In this document: positions 25,340 to 34,719 of the stretch, piece after piece
Numbering within the stretch: the first letter of the stretch is position 1
How the letters are laid out: every line of letters starts with the position of its first letter
Source: Candidatus Aenigmatarchaeota archaeon
Lineage (GTDB): Archaea; Aenigmatarchaeota; Aenigmatarchaeia; JACPZZ01
Reading direction: 5' to 3'
Assembly: GCA_016202815.1 (NCBI GenBank)
Contig: JACQNZ010000004.1
Location: 121,522-185,521, forward strand
Length of the DNA stretch: 64,000 nt
The notes under the pieces: generated by a model
Told to the model about the DNA's origin: nothing
Seen by the model: the letters and a program-made list of their open reading frames with translations, nothing else
Database searches by the model: none
Position numbers and translations under genes: made by a program

Positions 25340-25903
25340 TTATCCGCCCGTGGTGTGGAACTCGTCCGCGCGCTTGTATTCGTGAAGCTCTTCAGGCTTA
25401 AACCACAGGGCAATTTCGCGTTTTGCGTCCTCCGCCGAGGCGGAAGCGTGGACCACATTGCGGCCGCCGGTGCCCGTGATAGAAGAATATGTCATACTTG
25501 CGTGCGCGTAATCGCCCCGTATAGTTCCTGGCAATGCCTCGTGCGGCGATGTTGAGCCGACCATTGCGCGGACGTTTTTAATTGCGTGTACGCCTTCCAG
25601 TACCATGGCGACAACAGGGCTTTCGGTTATGAAATTTATCAGGTCTTCCCACGTTTTTTCGCCCAATTCCCTTTCGCTTTTGTTCGTGTTCAAGCCAAAC
25701 TCCTTAATACCCTCAAGCGTTTTCTTGCCGAACATCTTGGCCATGTCCTTCGGGTAATGCTTTTCAGCGAAGTCCCTGTTTATGTGGACCATTTTCATGC
25801 CTATGATTTTTATTCCCCTTTTTTCAAAGCGTCCCAATATTTCACCGGCCAGGCCGCGCTGCACGCCGTCGGGTTTTATCAGAACCAATGTCCTTTCTAT
25901 CAT
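25340..25903 (-). CDS. ndk: Nucleoside diphosphate kinase
   Basis: A 187-residue NDP kinase. RTLVLIKPDGVQRGL at the N-terminus, the second-half ESPVVAMVLEG and RAMVGSTSPHEALPGTIRGDY, and NVVHASASAEDAKREI with the phospho-accepting histidine are all present. The C-terminus is about 30 residues longer than a minimal NDK. ATG at 25903 is used; the upstream extension has no conserved residues. It balances NTP and dNTP pools together with the downstream tmk. Confidence 0.95.
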   Translation of the reverse strand: MIERTLVLIKPDGVQRGLAGEILGRFEKRGIKIIGMKMVHINRDFAEKHYPKDMAKMFGKKTLEGIKEFGLNTNKSERELGEKTWEDLINFITESPVVAMVLEGVHAIKNVRAMVGSTSPHEALPGTIRGDYAHASMTYSSITGTGGRNVVHASASAEDAKREIALWFKPEELHEYKRADEFHTTGG

Positions 25904-25974
25904 TCCAATACCTTTGTGACAATTTTGTATAAACGGCTTATTAAGCTTATTTTTTATAAGAGACAAGTGGATTC

Positions 25975-26469
25975 ATGTACAGGCTTCCGCGTGGCATGCG
26001 CAGCGAACTGAGAAAACCTTTGGGCAGGGTTTTCCGCAACACACGGCAGCTTGTTAAACACCTTTACAGCGTGAAAGCGGCAAAGCTCATTGCGGTCGGC
26101 GATGTCTGCTCCAGGGAATTGATAACCAGCGGCGTCCTGCCTGACGTCGTTGTCATAGACAACAAAACAAAAAGGCGAAAAACACCCTGGAATTTGAAGT
26201 TTCCGGGGAAAAAGACCAAGGTCAGGAACGAACCGGCCACCATTTCCGGCGACCTGGTTAACGCTGTCAAGAAATCGTTCCGAAGAAGGACGCTTATCGA
26301 CGTGAAAGGCGAGGAAGACCTCGCGGTTTTGCCTGCGATAAAACATTGCCCGCTTAATTCCATTGTGGTTTACGGGCTTTGGTTCAGGGGCGTTGTGGCC
26401 GTTAATGCGGATAAAAGAATGAAAAATAAAGCCAACAGGCTGCTGGAAAGGATGCGCCATGAATATTGA
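25975..26469 (+). CDS. GTP-dependent dephospho-CoA kinase (DUF359)
   Basis: A 164-residue protein of the DUF359 family, shown to phosphorylate dephospho-CoA with GTP in archaea. Visible family motifs are VGDVCSRELITSGVLPDVVVIDNKTKR, NEPATIS, VKGEEDLAVLPAI and VVYGLWFRGVVAVNA. It performs the last step of CoA synthesis. Divergent from ndk across 71 bases; its 3' end overlaps the rio2 start by 11 bases. Confidence 0.9.
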   Translation: MYRLPRGMRSELRKPLGRVFRNTRQLVKHLYSVKAAKLIAVGDVCSRELITSGVLPDVVVIDNKTKRRKTPWNLKFPGKKTKVRNEPATISGDLVNAVKKSFRRRTLIDVKGEEDLAVLPAIKHCPLNSIVVYGLWFRGVVAVNADKRMKNKANRLLERMRHEY

Positions 26470-27307
26470 CAAAGACCATATTGCAGTGCTTCGCGCAATT
26501 GAAGGGCTCCACAGAAGATACGAATACGTGCCGCTGGACGAGGCTGTTACGAAGCTGCCATTTTCCGCCAAGACGACGAGGTTCCTGATATCCGAACTGA
26601 ACAAGATGGAATATGTGTCCTTTTTTACGCACCGTGACACCGGTGTTGCGGTCAAGGTGACGGAAACGGGCTTTGACGTGCTTTCCTTGTGGGACTTCAA
26701 AAAACACGGCGTAATAACTAACATCGGTTCGCCGGTAGGGACGGGCAAGGAATCTGTGATAATTTCCGCAGAAACTAAAAACGGGTTTGCGGCCGTGAAA
26801 ATGCACCGTTACAACCAAAAAGAATTCGTAAAGATCAAAAGGTCGTTTTCGTGGACGGCCATTAAAAAAATCATAGACGATTTGGGCATCCGGGAGCATG
26901 AGATAAACGTGCCAAGAGCGAAAGCGCAGACAGAATTCAGGGCGCTTTCCGGCCTGTCAGGTACGATACCTGTGCCTGAGCCGTACGGTATTAACAGGCA
27001 CGCCGTTTGCATGCAGTTCATAGGGAAAAAATCTTTGCCGGCAAAAATACTGGTGAAAGTTGTTTTGAAAGAGCCTAAAGACGTTCTCGACCTGATAATC
27101 GAAGACTACGAGAAGGCTGCGGAAAAATGGGTGCACGGGGATTTTTCCGAGTTCAACATAATGGTCACGGATGAAGGCGAGCTGTATTACATCGACTGGT
27201 CGCAAGCGATTCCGTCGAACTATGAAAACGCCGACAGGATGAAGGAGAGGGATTTGCAGAACATACGGAATTATTTTTTGAAAAAATATAAATTGAAAGA
27301 TCAGTAG
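26459..27307 (+). CDS. rio2: Rio2-type serine protein kinase
   Basis: A 282-residue atypical kinase. An N-terminal winged helix (about 1-80) precedes the kinase domain. NIGSPVGTGKESVIIS is the flexible P-loop, AAVKMHRY holds the ATP-binding Lys, VHGDFSEFNIMV is the catalytic loop with Asp and Asn, and LYYIDWSQAI supplies the metal-binding Asp. Rio2 acts in late small-subunit ribosome maturation. The extra N-terminal winged helix separates it from Rio1. Confidence 0.93.
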   Translation: MNIDKDHIAVLRAIEGLHRRYEYVPLDEAVTKLPFSAKTTRFLISELNKMEYVSFFTHRDTGVAVKVTETGFDVLSLWDFKKHGVITNIGSPVGTGKESVIISAETKNGFAAVKMHRYNQKEFVKIKRSFSWTAIKKIIDDLGIREHEINVPRAKAQTEFRALSGLSGTIPVPEPYGINRHAVCMQFIGKKSLPAKILVKVVLKEPKDVLDLIIEDYEKAAEKWVHGDFSEFNIMVTDEGELYYIDWSQAIPSNYENADRMKERDLQNIRNYFLKKYKLKDQ

Positions 27308-28476
27308 GTTGGCAGCCTTTTAACGTGATACCTTTCCCTCGCTTGTTGGAATTGTTGGTGAACGGCCTGTGATACGAGTCCTCTCCTGAACGCGTGCTCC
27401 ATTATATCCTCAGAGTTTACTACTGCATAAAGCGGCAGCGTCGATTTGTCTATGAATTGGGTGGAGCTTATGTTTGGGTCGCCCCTTTGGTTCCTGATGC
27501 TGGGTCCAAGCTCTTGTATGTGGACCGCGACAAACCCGCCCAAAATTTTCGAGTTTGGATATTTTATGCGGAGTTCGTTCGCGTCGTCATTCATCGTTTT
27601 GCCCGTCAGTATCGAGTCGTCCGTTATTATCATTCTTGCGTCTTCTCTTCCCGGGCTTCCAAATGAGTATGGCAGTTTAGGATCAACCCTTGTGTCACCT
27701 TTCCTTGGCGACACCAAAACGTATTTGGCGCTGTCCCTGATCGTTCCCATGTAAAGCCTTTCAGAAGCTTCCGTTATCGCAAGTTTCTCGTTCCTGTGCG
27801 CCTGGCGCCTTTCCCTGTATGTCTGCTCAGCCCTTTGCACTGCGGCTCTCGACCTTCTGGGTATCACGAAAAAAGGGTCTATATCAGGGTTTGAATCTGC
27901 CAGTTCCATTGCCAGTGCCGCAGCTGCTGGTATCGCAGAACCATCGCCGACCACGGTATCAAAGCCGTATTTGCTCTTGCCGGTTGGGTCGAAAAAGCGT
28001 TTATAGTGGGCGGCCCAATCCTTTGCCCAGCTCCTTAGGTCGTCGGAGTTTTCTATGAAGGGCACGGTTATCCTGTAAACTTCCGAGATTCCGTCTCCCC
28101 AGTGCTTCCATCTGAAGACGTCCTGCACGCCCACGCTGTTGTCTTCGGGCAGGTCGAACCCAAGTCGCACCTGCCTTGTTCTTCCCATGTGGAATGCTGT
28201 GGCCGCGGCTATGGCTATGCCCTTGTAGGCCGGGCCATAAACGTATTCGGGATTTTCCTTGACACGCTGCCTGATTTCCGTCTCGAAAAGGTTGCCAAGC
28301 CTCAGCAGCCTTTTTCCGGTTCCGAGCGTGCGCCCCATCCTTAGAAAGAAGCCTTGTGTGACCCAATCGGGAAATTTCGCAGGGTCTAATTCAACTGCGT
28401 CCCAGTCGAACAGTGCTTCTATAAGCTCCTGTTTTGGCAATATCAGCTTGCTTTCGGGCATGGGTTGTCCAGTCAT
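27301..28476 (-). CDS. Orotate-phosphoribosyltransferase-like PRTase with long insertion
   Basis: A 391-residue protein, roughly twice the length of orotate phosphoribosyltransferase. EYVYGPAYKGIAIAAATAFHMG matches the substrate-loop region of OPRT and MIITDDSILTGKTMNDDANELR is the PRPP-binding motif. Between them lie about 170 residues of unknown, charged sequence that includes RSRAAVQRAEQTYRERRQAHRN. It could be a pyrimidine-salvage or specialised PRTase. Converges on rio2 with a seven-base overlap. Confidence 0.6.
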   Translation of the reverse strand: MTGQPMPESKLILPKQELIEALFDWDAVELDPAKFPDWVTQGFFLRMGRTLGTGKRLLRLGNLFETEIRQRVKENPEYVYGPAYKGIAIAAATAFHMGRTRQVRLGFDLPEDNSVGVQDVFRWKHWGDGISEVYRITVPFIENSDDLRSWAKDWAAHYKRFFDPTGKSKYGFDTVVGDGSAIPAAAALAMELADSNPDIDPFFVIPRRSRAAVQRAEQTYRERRQAHRNEKLAITEASERLYMGTIRDSAKYVLVSPRKGDTRVDPKLPYSFGSPGREDARMIITDDSILTGKTMNDDANELRIKYPNSKILGGFVAVHIQELGPSIRNQRGDPNISSTQFIDKSTLPLYAVVNSEDIMEHAFRRGLVSQAVHQQFQQARERYHVKRLPTY

Positions 28477-28536
28477 AGGTACGCTCGAATATTACAACAA
28501 CGGTTAAGCTTAAAAACTAACAAACTGGCGCGTCTT

Positions 28537-28887
28537 TTAAACTGGCAGCTCTTGGACAGGCTTTCCGGATTTTCTTGTTTCCGGGGACATTTCCGGGGAT
28601 ACATACCATGTTCCCATCGCGTTGCGTATTGGGCGAGAATAGTCGACGAACACGGTTTCAGGCCCTGTAGCATAAATGATCCTCGGCGCGTACCCGTGCT
28701 TTGTCAAGCCGTTTGCGTTGACCTTTTCGTCGGATTCGACCACACGGACAGAATATGAACGGAGCACAGTTTTCAACCTGCCAGCGTCCGCAGCAGCGGC
28801 CCGCCTGACTTCAAGGGCGGAACTTGCAGTAACATCATCACGAAGTTTGAACAGCCTTTCAACATCACTCGCCGCCATTTTTATCAT
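28537..28887 (-). CDS. Hypothetical small protein
   Basis: A 116-residue protein I do not recognise, no membrane helix. It lies upstream of the PRTase-like gene on the same strand with a 60-base gap. Starts are possible at 28887 (ATG ATA AAA ATG) or 28878. TATA-like TATACAAAGTATAATTATG sequence precedes it on the minus strand. Confidence 0.5.
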   Translation of the reverse strand: MIKMAASDVERLFKLRDDVTASSALEVRRAAAADAGRLKTVLRSYSVRVVESDEKVNANGLTKHGYAPRIIYATGPETVFVDYSRPIRNAMGTWYVSPEMSPETRKSGKPVQELPV

Positions 28888-29009
28888 CTCATAATTATAC
28901 TTTGTATACTATCATCTACGACCTGAATCTTGGATATTATCTACCTTTTTTGAGATTTATATCCTTTTCCCTATTCGTTAAAAGACGTGCACGGATTTAT
29001 CTTAGCTGG

Positions 29010-29978
29010 TTAAACCCGCTTCGCGTAAAGCGCAAACTGCGCCAGCAGCGATTCAAGCTGGATAATCTCGTCGCAGCCCTCTGACAAGCGGAACTCGCAT
29101 TCGCCGATTTTTTCAAGCATGGCGACCTTGTTTTTTTCGGGTATTTCCAAATCAAAAACCTGCTTGTGCATTTCCGTTATGATGTCCTTGCCGGAAAGTC
29201 CCTGGTCTATTGCCAGCTTCTTAAGGCTTTCGCGGGCGGATTTGAAATCGCCGTTAACGGCTTTCGCCAGCATCTCCCCGATTTCTTTCGGCTTTGCGCG
29301 CGATGCGATTTCGAAAATATCGTCCTCGGATATTTCATCCTTTGTCGTTGCAGCGGCCTGTAAAATGTTGACGGCCTTTCTCATGTCGCCTTCCGAAATT
29401 TCTGCTGCGGATTTCAGCGCACCTTTGCTTATTTTTATTTTTTCGGCTTCGGCTATCCTGGATAACCGTTTTTCCACGTGCTCCGGGCCAAGGGGCTTGA
29501 ACCGGAAAACCGCGCACCTTGATTGTATGGGCTCTATGATCTTTGACGAATAATTGCAGCTTATGATAAACCGCGCAGTGTTTGTGTAATTTTCCATCGT
29601 CCTTCGCAGCGCGTTCTGCGCCTCGTTTGTCAGCGCGTCAGCTTCGTCCAAGAATATCAATTTAAACGGCACATTACTCAGCGATTTTGTGCGCGCGAAT
29701 TCCTTGACCTTGCTGCGTATCACATCTATGCCCCTTTCGTCAGATGCGTTCAAATCGAGAAAGTTATGCTTCCATGCCTCGCCGAACAGGGAACGGGCCA
29801 TTATCAGGGCGGTTGTCGTCTTACCGCAGCCGGCCGGGCCTGCAAACATCATGTGCGGCAAGCTCTTGCTGCGGGCAAATTCGGCCAGCCTTTTCGTTAT
29901 TTGTTCCTGGCCCGCCACTTCGGAAAATTCCACCGGCCGGTGCTTTTCCGTCCACATTTCAAACTGGTTTTCGTGCAT
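29010..29978 (-). CDS. rfcS: Replication factor C small subunit
   Basis: About 322 residues. WTEKHRPVEFSEVAGQE opens the clamp-loader subunit, FAGPAGCGKTTTAL is Walker A, LIFLDEADAL is Walker B, and IISCNYSSKIIEPIQSRC contains the SRC motif. It loads PCNA together with the large subunit. ATG at 29978 (MHENQFEMW) is preferred to the upstream TTG at 29987. Divergent from the ABC operon; AT-rich TATA-like sequence fills the 55-base gap. Confidence 0.95.
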   Translation of the reverse strand: MHENQFEMWTEKHRPVEFSEVAGQEQITKRLAEFARSKSLPHMMFAGPAGCGKTTTALIMARSLFGEAWKHNFLDLNASDERGIDVIRSKVKEFARTKSLSNVPFKLIFLDEADALTNEAQNALRRTMENYTNTARFIISCNYSSKIIEPIQSRCAVFRFKPLGPEHVEKRLSRIAEAEKIKISKGALKSAAEISEGDMRKAVNILQAAATTKDEISEDDIFEIASRAKPKEIGEMLAKAVNGDFKSARESLKKLAIDQGLSGKDIITEMHKQVFDLEIPEKNKVAMLEKIGECEFRLSEGCDEIIQLESLLAQFALYAKRV

Positions 29979-30033
29979 GGTAACCAATTAAACGGGGGGA
30001 AGTATAAAATATAAAGGATTCATTTATATCATA

Positions 30034-30732
30034 ATGGCCATGAAACCGGAAAGCGCGATAAAAACTGAGAACCTTCACAAAACGTTCCGTCTTGGAAATA
30101 TGCTGTTGCGCATACTGCGCGGCATCAGCCTTGAAATAAAACATGGCGAATTCGTCTCTATAATGGGGCCGTCGGGTTCGGGCAAATCTACTTTAATGCA
30201 CATACTGGGTTGCCTGGACCGCCCTTCGATAGGCCATGTTTACATAGGCGGCGAAAAGGTTTCCTTAATGGAGGACGACGAGCTTGCTTTTGTAAGGGGA
30301 AGAAAAATCGGTTTTGTTTTTCAATTTTATCACCTGATCCCGTCACTTTCTGTTTTGAGAAACGTGATGCTGCCTACGATACTCAACGGTTTGCAGGCAA
30401 GCGGCAGGGAAAAAAAGGCGCTAGAGGCTTTGCAAATGGTTGGGTTGGAGAAAAGAAAGGATTTCATGCCAAACCAGTTATCCGGCGGTGAAAGGCAGCG
30501 AGTTGCAATTGCACGGGCCCTGGTGAACGAACCGGAAATAATCTTGGCCGACGAGCCTACGGGAAACCTGGATTCGAAAAACGGCAAGGAAATCATAAAG
30601 CTTCTGAAAGATTTGAATGAAAAAAAGAAAATAACCATAGTTTTAATAACGCATGACAGCAACATTGCGGCATTGGCAAGGCGGCATATTTATATCAAGG
30701 ACGGAAAAATAGAACGGGATACGGGGAGATGA
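30034..30732 (+). CDS. ABC transporter ATP-binding protein, MacB/LolD type
   Basis: A 232-residue ATPase. GPSGSGKST (Walker A), the Q-loop in [19 protein letters not shown], the signature [15 protein letters not shown], Walker [13 protein letters not shown] and the switch histidine in LITHD are all present. The GNLDSKNG segment marks the MacB/LolD/FtsE subfamily. It is the first gene of a three-gene unit with a secreted protein and an FtsX-like permease. Confidence 0.92.
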   Translation: MAMKPESAIKTENLHKTFRLGNMLLRILRGISLEIKHGEFVSIMGPSGSGKSTLMHILGCLDRPSIGHVYIGGEKVSLMEDDELAFVRGRKIGFVFQFYHLIPSLSVLRNVMLPTILNGLQASGREKKALEALQMVGLEKRKDFMPNQLSGGERQRVAIARALVNEPEIILADEPTGNLDSKNGKEIIKLLKDLNEKKKITIVLITHDSNIAALARRHIYIKDGKIERDTGR

Positions 30733-30736
30733 CGGC

Positions 30737-31918
30737 GTGAAAAACATTTTACTCGCGCAAATTATGGCCGTAGTTTCATTGCTCAGCGTCACAGTCGCAG
30801 CGTTGCCGGGCGCGATTTCGTTGGATTATCAACTTCTTAACGATGAATTGATACCAGGGCAAGAGACCACGATATTCCTGACTTTTAGAACCACAACCGC
30901 AAGTCCTGTGCATGATATAACTTATTTCGTGTCCCCAGGACCTTACCTGAGTTCGGACACAAAACTCGTGAACCTTGGGTCGCTCGGCGGCTCCTCGTCT
31001 CAGCAGACAAGCTTCAAAATAAAAGTCGCGGACAGCGCGATGACAACAATATCGTACATGAATGTTAGGGTTACGTATAAAGACGACCAGGGCGACAAAG
31101 AAACGAACCTGAACATACCAGTAAGCATAAGGCGCGCGCCGCTTTTGCAAATTGGATCGGTTTCATACAGCATTGACAGTGTCGAACCCGGCTCAATTGT
31201 AAATCTCGCTATCACGTTGAACAATAACGGAGACGGCCTTTCAAGGGAGGCGCAGATAATACTCAACCAAAGCTCTCAGGTATTCTCCATTGTCGGCGCA
31301 TCAGGACAGATCTTCATAGGAGACCTGGGCTCAGGTTCGAAAAAGTCTGTAAATTATACCATTGCGATAAATCCAAACGCGGGGATAGGAGTCTATTCGA
31401 TTCCGATACTGGTGTCTTACAAAGACGAAACGAAAACAAAGACCTATACTTCCAGCGAAACAATAGGAATGATAATTTCCGGCAAGAACAAGATGATGTT
31501 AATCAAAAATTCCCAGGACGTCATAAACCCGGGAAGTTCCGGTGATTTGAACCTTGAAATTGTGAATCTGGGAAACCAGGGAATACGTTTTCTTACATTG
31601 AAATTTTCTTCACAGGACAGCATATTGGTAGAGCCGTCCCAGGTATATGTTGGCAAATTAGACTCCGACGACTCAGATACCACCAGGATTAAAGTGGGCG
31701 TGTCCAAAACGATAGAGCCGGGTGATTATCAGATAAACGCGGAAATTTATTACAGCGACATGTTTTCAAATTATTATCCAGAGCAAAAAAATTTCACGTT
31801 ATCAGTCAGCGAAAAAGATAACGGCCTAAAAATAGGGACAACACAAATAATTTTATTTGTTGCGGTTGTTGCTGCGGTTTACACTTTCTCAAAGAGGCTC
31901 AGAAAGGGCAGAAAATGA
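30737..31918 (+). CDS. COG1361-like secreted protein of the ABC system
   Basis: A 393-residue protein with signal peptide (ILLAQIMAVVSLLSVTVAAL), three Ig/NEW3-like repeats (for example VEPGSIVNLAITLNNNGDGLS and INPGSSGDLNLEIVNLGNQGI) and one C-terminal transmembrane helix (IILFVAVVAAVYTF) followed by a basic tail. GTG start at 30737, four bases after the ATPase stop. The position between ATPase and permease genes suggests the part played by the periplasmic adaptor in bacterial MacAB. Confidence 0.8.
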   Translation: MKNILLAQIMAVVSLLSVTVAALPGAISLDYQLLNDELIPGQETTIFLTFRTTTASPVHDITYFVSPGPYLSSDTKLVNLGSLGGSSSQQTSFKIKVADSAMTTISYMNVRVTYKDDQGDKETNLNIPVSIRRAPLLQIGSVSYSIDSVEPGSIVNLAITLNNNGDGLSREAQIILNQSSQVFSIVGASGQIFIGDLGSGSKKSVNYTIAINPNAGIGVYSIPILVSYKDETKTKTYTSSETIGMIISGKNKMMLIKNSQDVINPGSSGDLNLEIVNLGNQGIRFLTLKFSSQDSILVEPSQVYVGKLDSDDSDTTRIKVGVSKTIEPGDYQINAEIYYSDMFSNYYPEQKNFTLSVSEKDNGLKIGTTQIILFVAVVAAVYTFSKRLRKGRK

Positions 31919-33114
31919 TCTACGATATTTTCCTGATGGCCGCATACAATTTTTCCCACAGGAAGACCAGGACTTTATTGACAATCATAGGAATAGTAAT
32001 CGGCGTTACGGCCATAGTCGCGTTAACCTCTGTTGCCAGCGGGCTGAAAATCTATATCAAAGACCAGTTGAACAGCCTGGGAGCAGACACATTGATAATA
32101 GCCCCAGGTTCGGTCGTTGGCGGGGGCTTCGGCCCGCCGAGACTATTCAAGGAACTTACCAAGAAGGACGTTGACGCCGTGTCAAGCGTAAATGGCGTTA
32201 AGCTTGCCAGCGGTTTCCTTGTGCTTAACACCAAAAGCGGGTTCAGGAAAGAAACACAATCCGCAAATGTTTTCGGCGTTGAAGGCAGCGAAACAGAGCA
32301 GGTTTTTAGCGATCTTCCCCCATTCCAAATACAAAACGGAAGAGAAATAAGCAAAAACGACAGGTCAGAAGCAGTAATAGGGTATGGCACGGCAAATGAC
32401 ATGTTTTCCGACAAAATAAAAATTGGCGATAAAATTAAAATTTCCGGGCGCGATTTCAAGGTTGTCGGCATGCTGAAGAGGATAGGCAACCAGAATAATG
32501 ACAATTCAGTCGTAATCAACATGGACGCGGTTCGCGAACTTTTTAACGAGCCTGAAAAGATAAGCAGCATGTTTGTCAAAGTGGAAGAGGGACGGGATCC
32601 TAAACTGGTGGCTGAGGAAATTTCGAAAAGGCTTGAAAAGAAGCGGGGGCAGAAGGATTTCCAGGTATTAACATCTGCATCCCTTGCCGACACGATAAAC
32701 AGCGTGCTAAGCTCTATAGAGGTGGTTATTGTAGGAATAGCGCTGATATCCGTGGCAGTCGGCGGCGTGGGGATAATGAACACCATGTTCATGTCCACGT
32801 TTGAGAGAACACGGGAAATCGGGATAATGAAAGCCCTCGGCGCAACGGACAATGTTGTCCTGTCAATTTTCCTGTCCGAAGCCGCGTTAGTCGGTTTTTC
32901 GGGGGGCCTTATAGGGCTGTTTTTCGGCTCTATATTTGCGACAATATTTTCTTACGCATCGCAAAGCCTTTCATTCACAATAAAGGCGGTCGTAACACCG
33001 GAGATCATAACCGGTTCGCTTCTTTTTTCAACGGTTATCGGCGTTGTAGCTGGTTTTATTCCGGCCAGAATGGCATCAAAAATGCAGCCCGTCGATGCGT
33101 TGCGCTACGAGTAG
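31915..33114 (+). CDS. MacB/FtsX-family ABC permease
   Basis: A 399-residue permease with the four-helix MacB topology. One helix sits near residues 20-45 (LLTIIGIVIGVTAIVALTSVASG), a large extracytoplasmic domain follows to about 265, and three helices lie at the C-terminus. NSLGADTLIIAPG and the closing ARMASKMQPVDALRYE are MacB signatures. ATG overlaps the preceding stop in ATGA. Such systems act as mechanotransmission pumps for lipids or peptides; the cargo is unknown. Confidence 0.9.
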   Translation: MIYDIFLMAAYNFSHRKTRTLLTIIGIVIGVTAIVALTSVASGLKIYIKDQLNSLGADTLIIAPGSVVGGGFGPPRLFKELTKKDVDAVSSVNGVKLASGFLVLNTKSGFRKETQSANVFGVEGSETEQVFSDLPPFQIQNGREISKNDRSEAVIGYGTANDMFSDKIKIGDKIKISGRDFKVVGMLKRIGNQNNDNSVVINMDAVRELFNEPEKISSMFVKVEEGRDPKLVAEEISKRLEKKRGQKDFQVLTSASLADTINSVLSSIEVVIVGIALISVAVGGVGIMNTMFMSTFERTREIGIMKALGATDNVVLSIFLSEAALVGFSGGLIGLFFGSIFATIFSYASQSLSFTIKAVVTPEIITGSLLFSTVIGVVAGFIPARMASKMQPVDALRYE

Positions 33115-33120
33115 GTCAAA

Positions 33121-33621
33121 ATGATCATATCTATTACAGGCACGCCCGGGACGGGAAAAACAGCGGTTTCCAAAGAGCTTGCCAGGCTGCTTAAAAAGAA
33201 AACGGGCAGGGCGTTCGGCATTCTCCATTTAAACAGGGAGATATTGCGGCGCAGGCTGTGGTCTTCCGTTGACGAGAAAAGAAAATCCAAAAATGTTGAT
33301 ATGCGCAAGCTGGAACGATTTGTTTCCGGCGAGGCGGAAAAAAACGAAAACCTGATAATCGAAAGCCATCTTGCACATTACTTCAAGGCTGACATTGTTT
33401 TCGTATTGCGTACCGGGATAAAGGAGTTGAGAAGACGGATGGAAAAGCGCGGGTGGGAAAAAGCAAAAATAGAGGAAAACCTGGAGGCTGAAAGATTAAA
33501 CCAGGTCCTGGGCGAGGCGTGGGACATCCACGGAAGGAAAAAATGCATAGAAATTGACACGACCGGGAAAACGGCGTTCAAAGCGGCCAAGAGGATCGCT
33601 AATCTGGCCGGTTTTGTGTAA
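33121..33621 (+). CDS. Fap7/hCINAP-like adenylate kinase
   Basis: A 166-residue P-loop NMP kinase of the Fap7/AK6 type. ITGTPGTGKTAVSKEL is the P-loop at the very N-terminus, LIIESHLAHYF corresponds to the H-x-H/SHL motif of Fap7 homologues, and VFVLRTGIKELRRRMEKRGW the LID-adjacent segment. Archaeal Fap7 assists small-subunit maturation by binding S11. Six bases after the MacB-like gene, so possibly in the same transcript. Confidence 0.85.
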   Translation: MIISITGTPGTGKTAVSKELARLLKKKTGRAFGILHLNREILRRRLWSSVDEKRKSKNVDMRKLERFVSGEAEKNENLIIESHLAHYFKADIVFVLRTGIKELRRRMEKRGWEKAKIEENLEAERLNQVLGEAWDIHGRKKCIEIDTTGKTAFKAAKRIANLAGFV

Positions 33622-33654
33622 CATTTATATTATAGCTTTCATCATCATTCCTGT

Positions 33655-34488
33655 ATGTTTGAAACAATCAAGACTGTCGCGCTTCTCGGTTTGTTGACAG
33701 GCCTGTTTTTAGGCGTTGGATATTATCTGGGAGGCAGCGGAGGAGCGTCAATGGCGCTGATATTTTCGCTGGCTATGAATTTTTTTGCCTACTGGTATTC
33801 CGACAAGATCGTGCTGAAGATGTACAACGCCAAAGAGATAAGCAAATCGCAGAATCCGAAAATACACGAAATGGTCGAAGAGATATCCGAAGACGTTGGC
33901 ATACCGAAACCGAAGATATACCTGGTTGACCAGAAAGCTCCGAACGCGTTTGCCACAGGCCGCAACCCGAAGAGCGGGGCTTTGGCCGTAACATCAGGTT
34001 TGATGGATATTCTGGACGAGGGCGAACTCAAAGGCGTGTTGGCCCATGAGATCGCGCACATCAGAAACCGTGACACCCTGATATCTACACTGGCCGCCAC
34101 GTTTGCCGGTGCGTTAGCGTTCATTGCGCAGACAGCTTATTACGGCGCGCTTTTCGGCGGACGTGACCGTGGGCGGAATCCTGCTGGTTTAATGTTAATG
34201 GTGATTTTTGTGCCTTTAGCAGCTACAATAGTGCGCCTGGCAATATCGCGCAGCAGGGAATTCGCGGCCGACCGAACCGGGGCTCTGGCTATAGGAGATA
34301 TTGACGGCCTTGCCAGCGCGTTAACGAAGATTTCCAGCGCGTCCAAACAAATACACCTGAAAGGAAACGCCGCCACATCGCATATGTTCATCATAAACCC
34401 GTTCAGCGGAGATTTTTTTGTTAATCTCTTGTCAACGCATCCCAGCACAGAGGCGAGGGTAAAGAATTTGAGATCGCTTAAAATCTGA
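33655..34488 (+). CDS. htpX: HtpX-family membrane metalloprotease (M48)
   Basis: A 277-residue integral membrane protease. Two N-terminal helices, the zinc site GVLAHEIAHIRNRD (HExxH), and the third ligand in SREFAADRTGA are visible, followed by the C-terminal HPSTEARVKNL. Standard length for HtpX. It degrades misfolded membrane proteins. TATA-like ATTTATATTAT at about 33623-33633 gives it its own promoter. Confidence 0.93.
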   Translation: MFETIKTVALLGLLTGLFLGVGYYLGGSGGASMALIFSLAMNFFAYWYSDKIVLKMYNAKEISKSQNPKIHEMVEEISEDVGIPKPKIYLVDQKAPNAFATGRNPKSGALAVTSGLMDILDEGELKGVLAHEIAHIRNRDTLISTLAATFAGALAFIAQTAYYGALFGGRDRGRNPAGLMLMVIFVPLAATIVRLAISRSREFAADRTGALAIGDIDGLASALTKISSASKQIHLKGNAATSHMFIINPFSGDFFVNLLSTHPSTEARVKNLRSLKI

Positions 34489-34496
34489 AAGCATGG

Positions 34497-34504
34497 TTTA
34501 TATA
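34497..34504 (+). promoter_or_regulatory. TATA box of the L40e operon
   Basis: TTTATATA lies 36 bases upstream of the rpl40e ATG, just after the htpX stop. Spacing and composition fit an archaeal TATA box with a short leader. Confidence 0.5.
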
Positions 34505-34539
34505 CTTGATCCTAAATAAGCTCATAGGAAGAAAATTTC

Positions 34540-34716
34540 ATGGCAAAGAAAAAATTTCCCGAACTTGAACAGCGGCTTTTCAAGAACGTTTACATTTGCA
34601 TGCGCTGCAACGCCAAAATGAAAACCGACCTGAAAAAGATATCTACGGGCAAAGTGAAATGCAGGCGATGCGGCTACAAGTTTTTGCGGCTCAAGAACAA
34701 GGATATAAAGGTGTAG
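34540..34716 (+). CDS. rpl40e: 50S ribosomal protein L40e
   Basis: A 58-residue zinc-ribbon ribosomal protein. After AKKKFPELEQRLF, the four cysteines occur as CMRCNAKMK and CRRCGYKFLRLK, the L40e spacing. It heads a unit continuing into a TTG-started membrane gene three bases later. Confidence 0.9.
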   Translation: MAKKKFPELEQRLFKNVYICMRCNAKMKTDLKKISTGKVKCRRCGYKFLRLKNKDIKV

Positions 34717-34719
34717 TCT

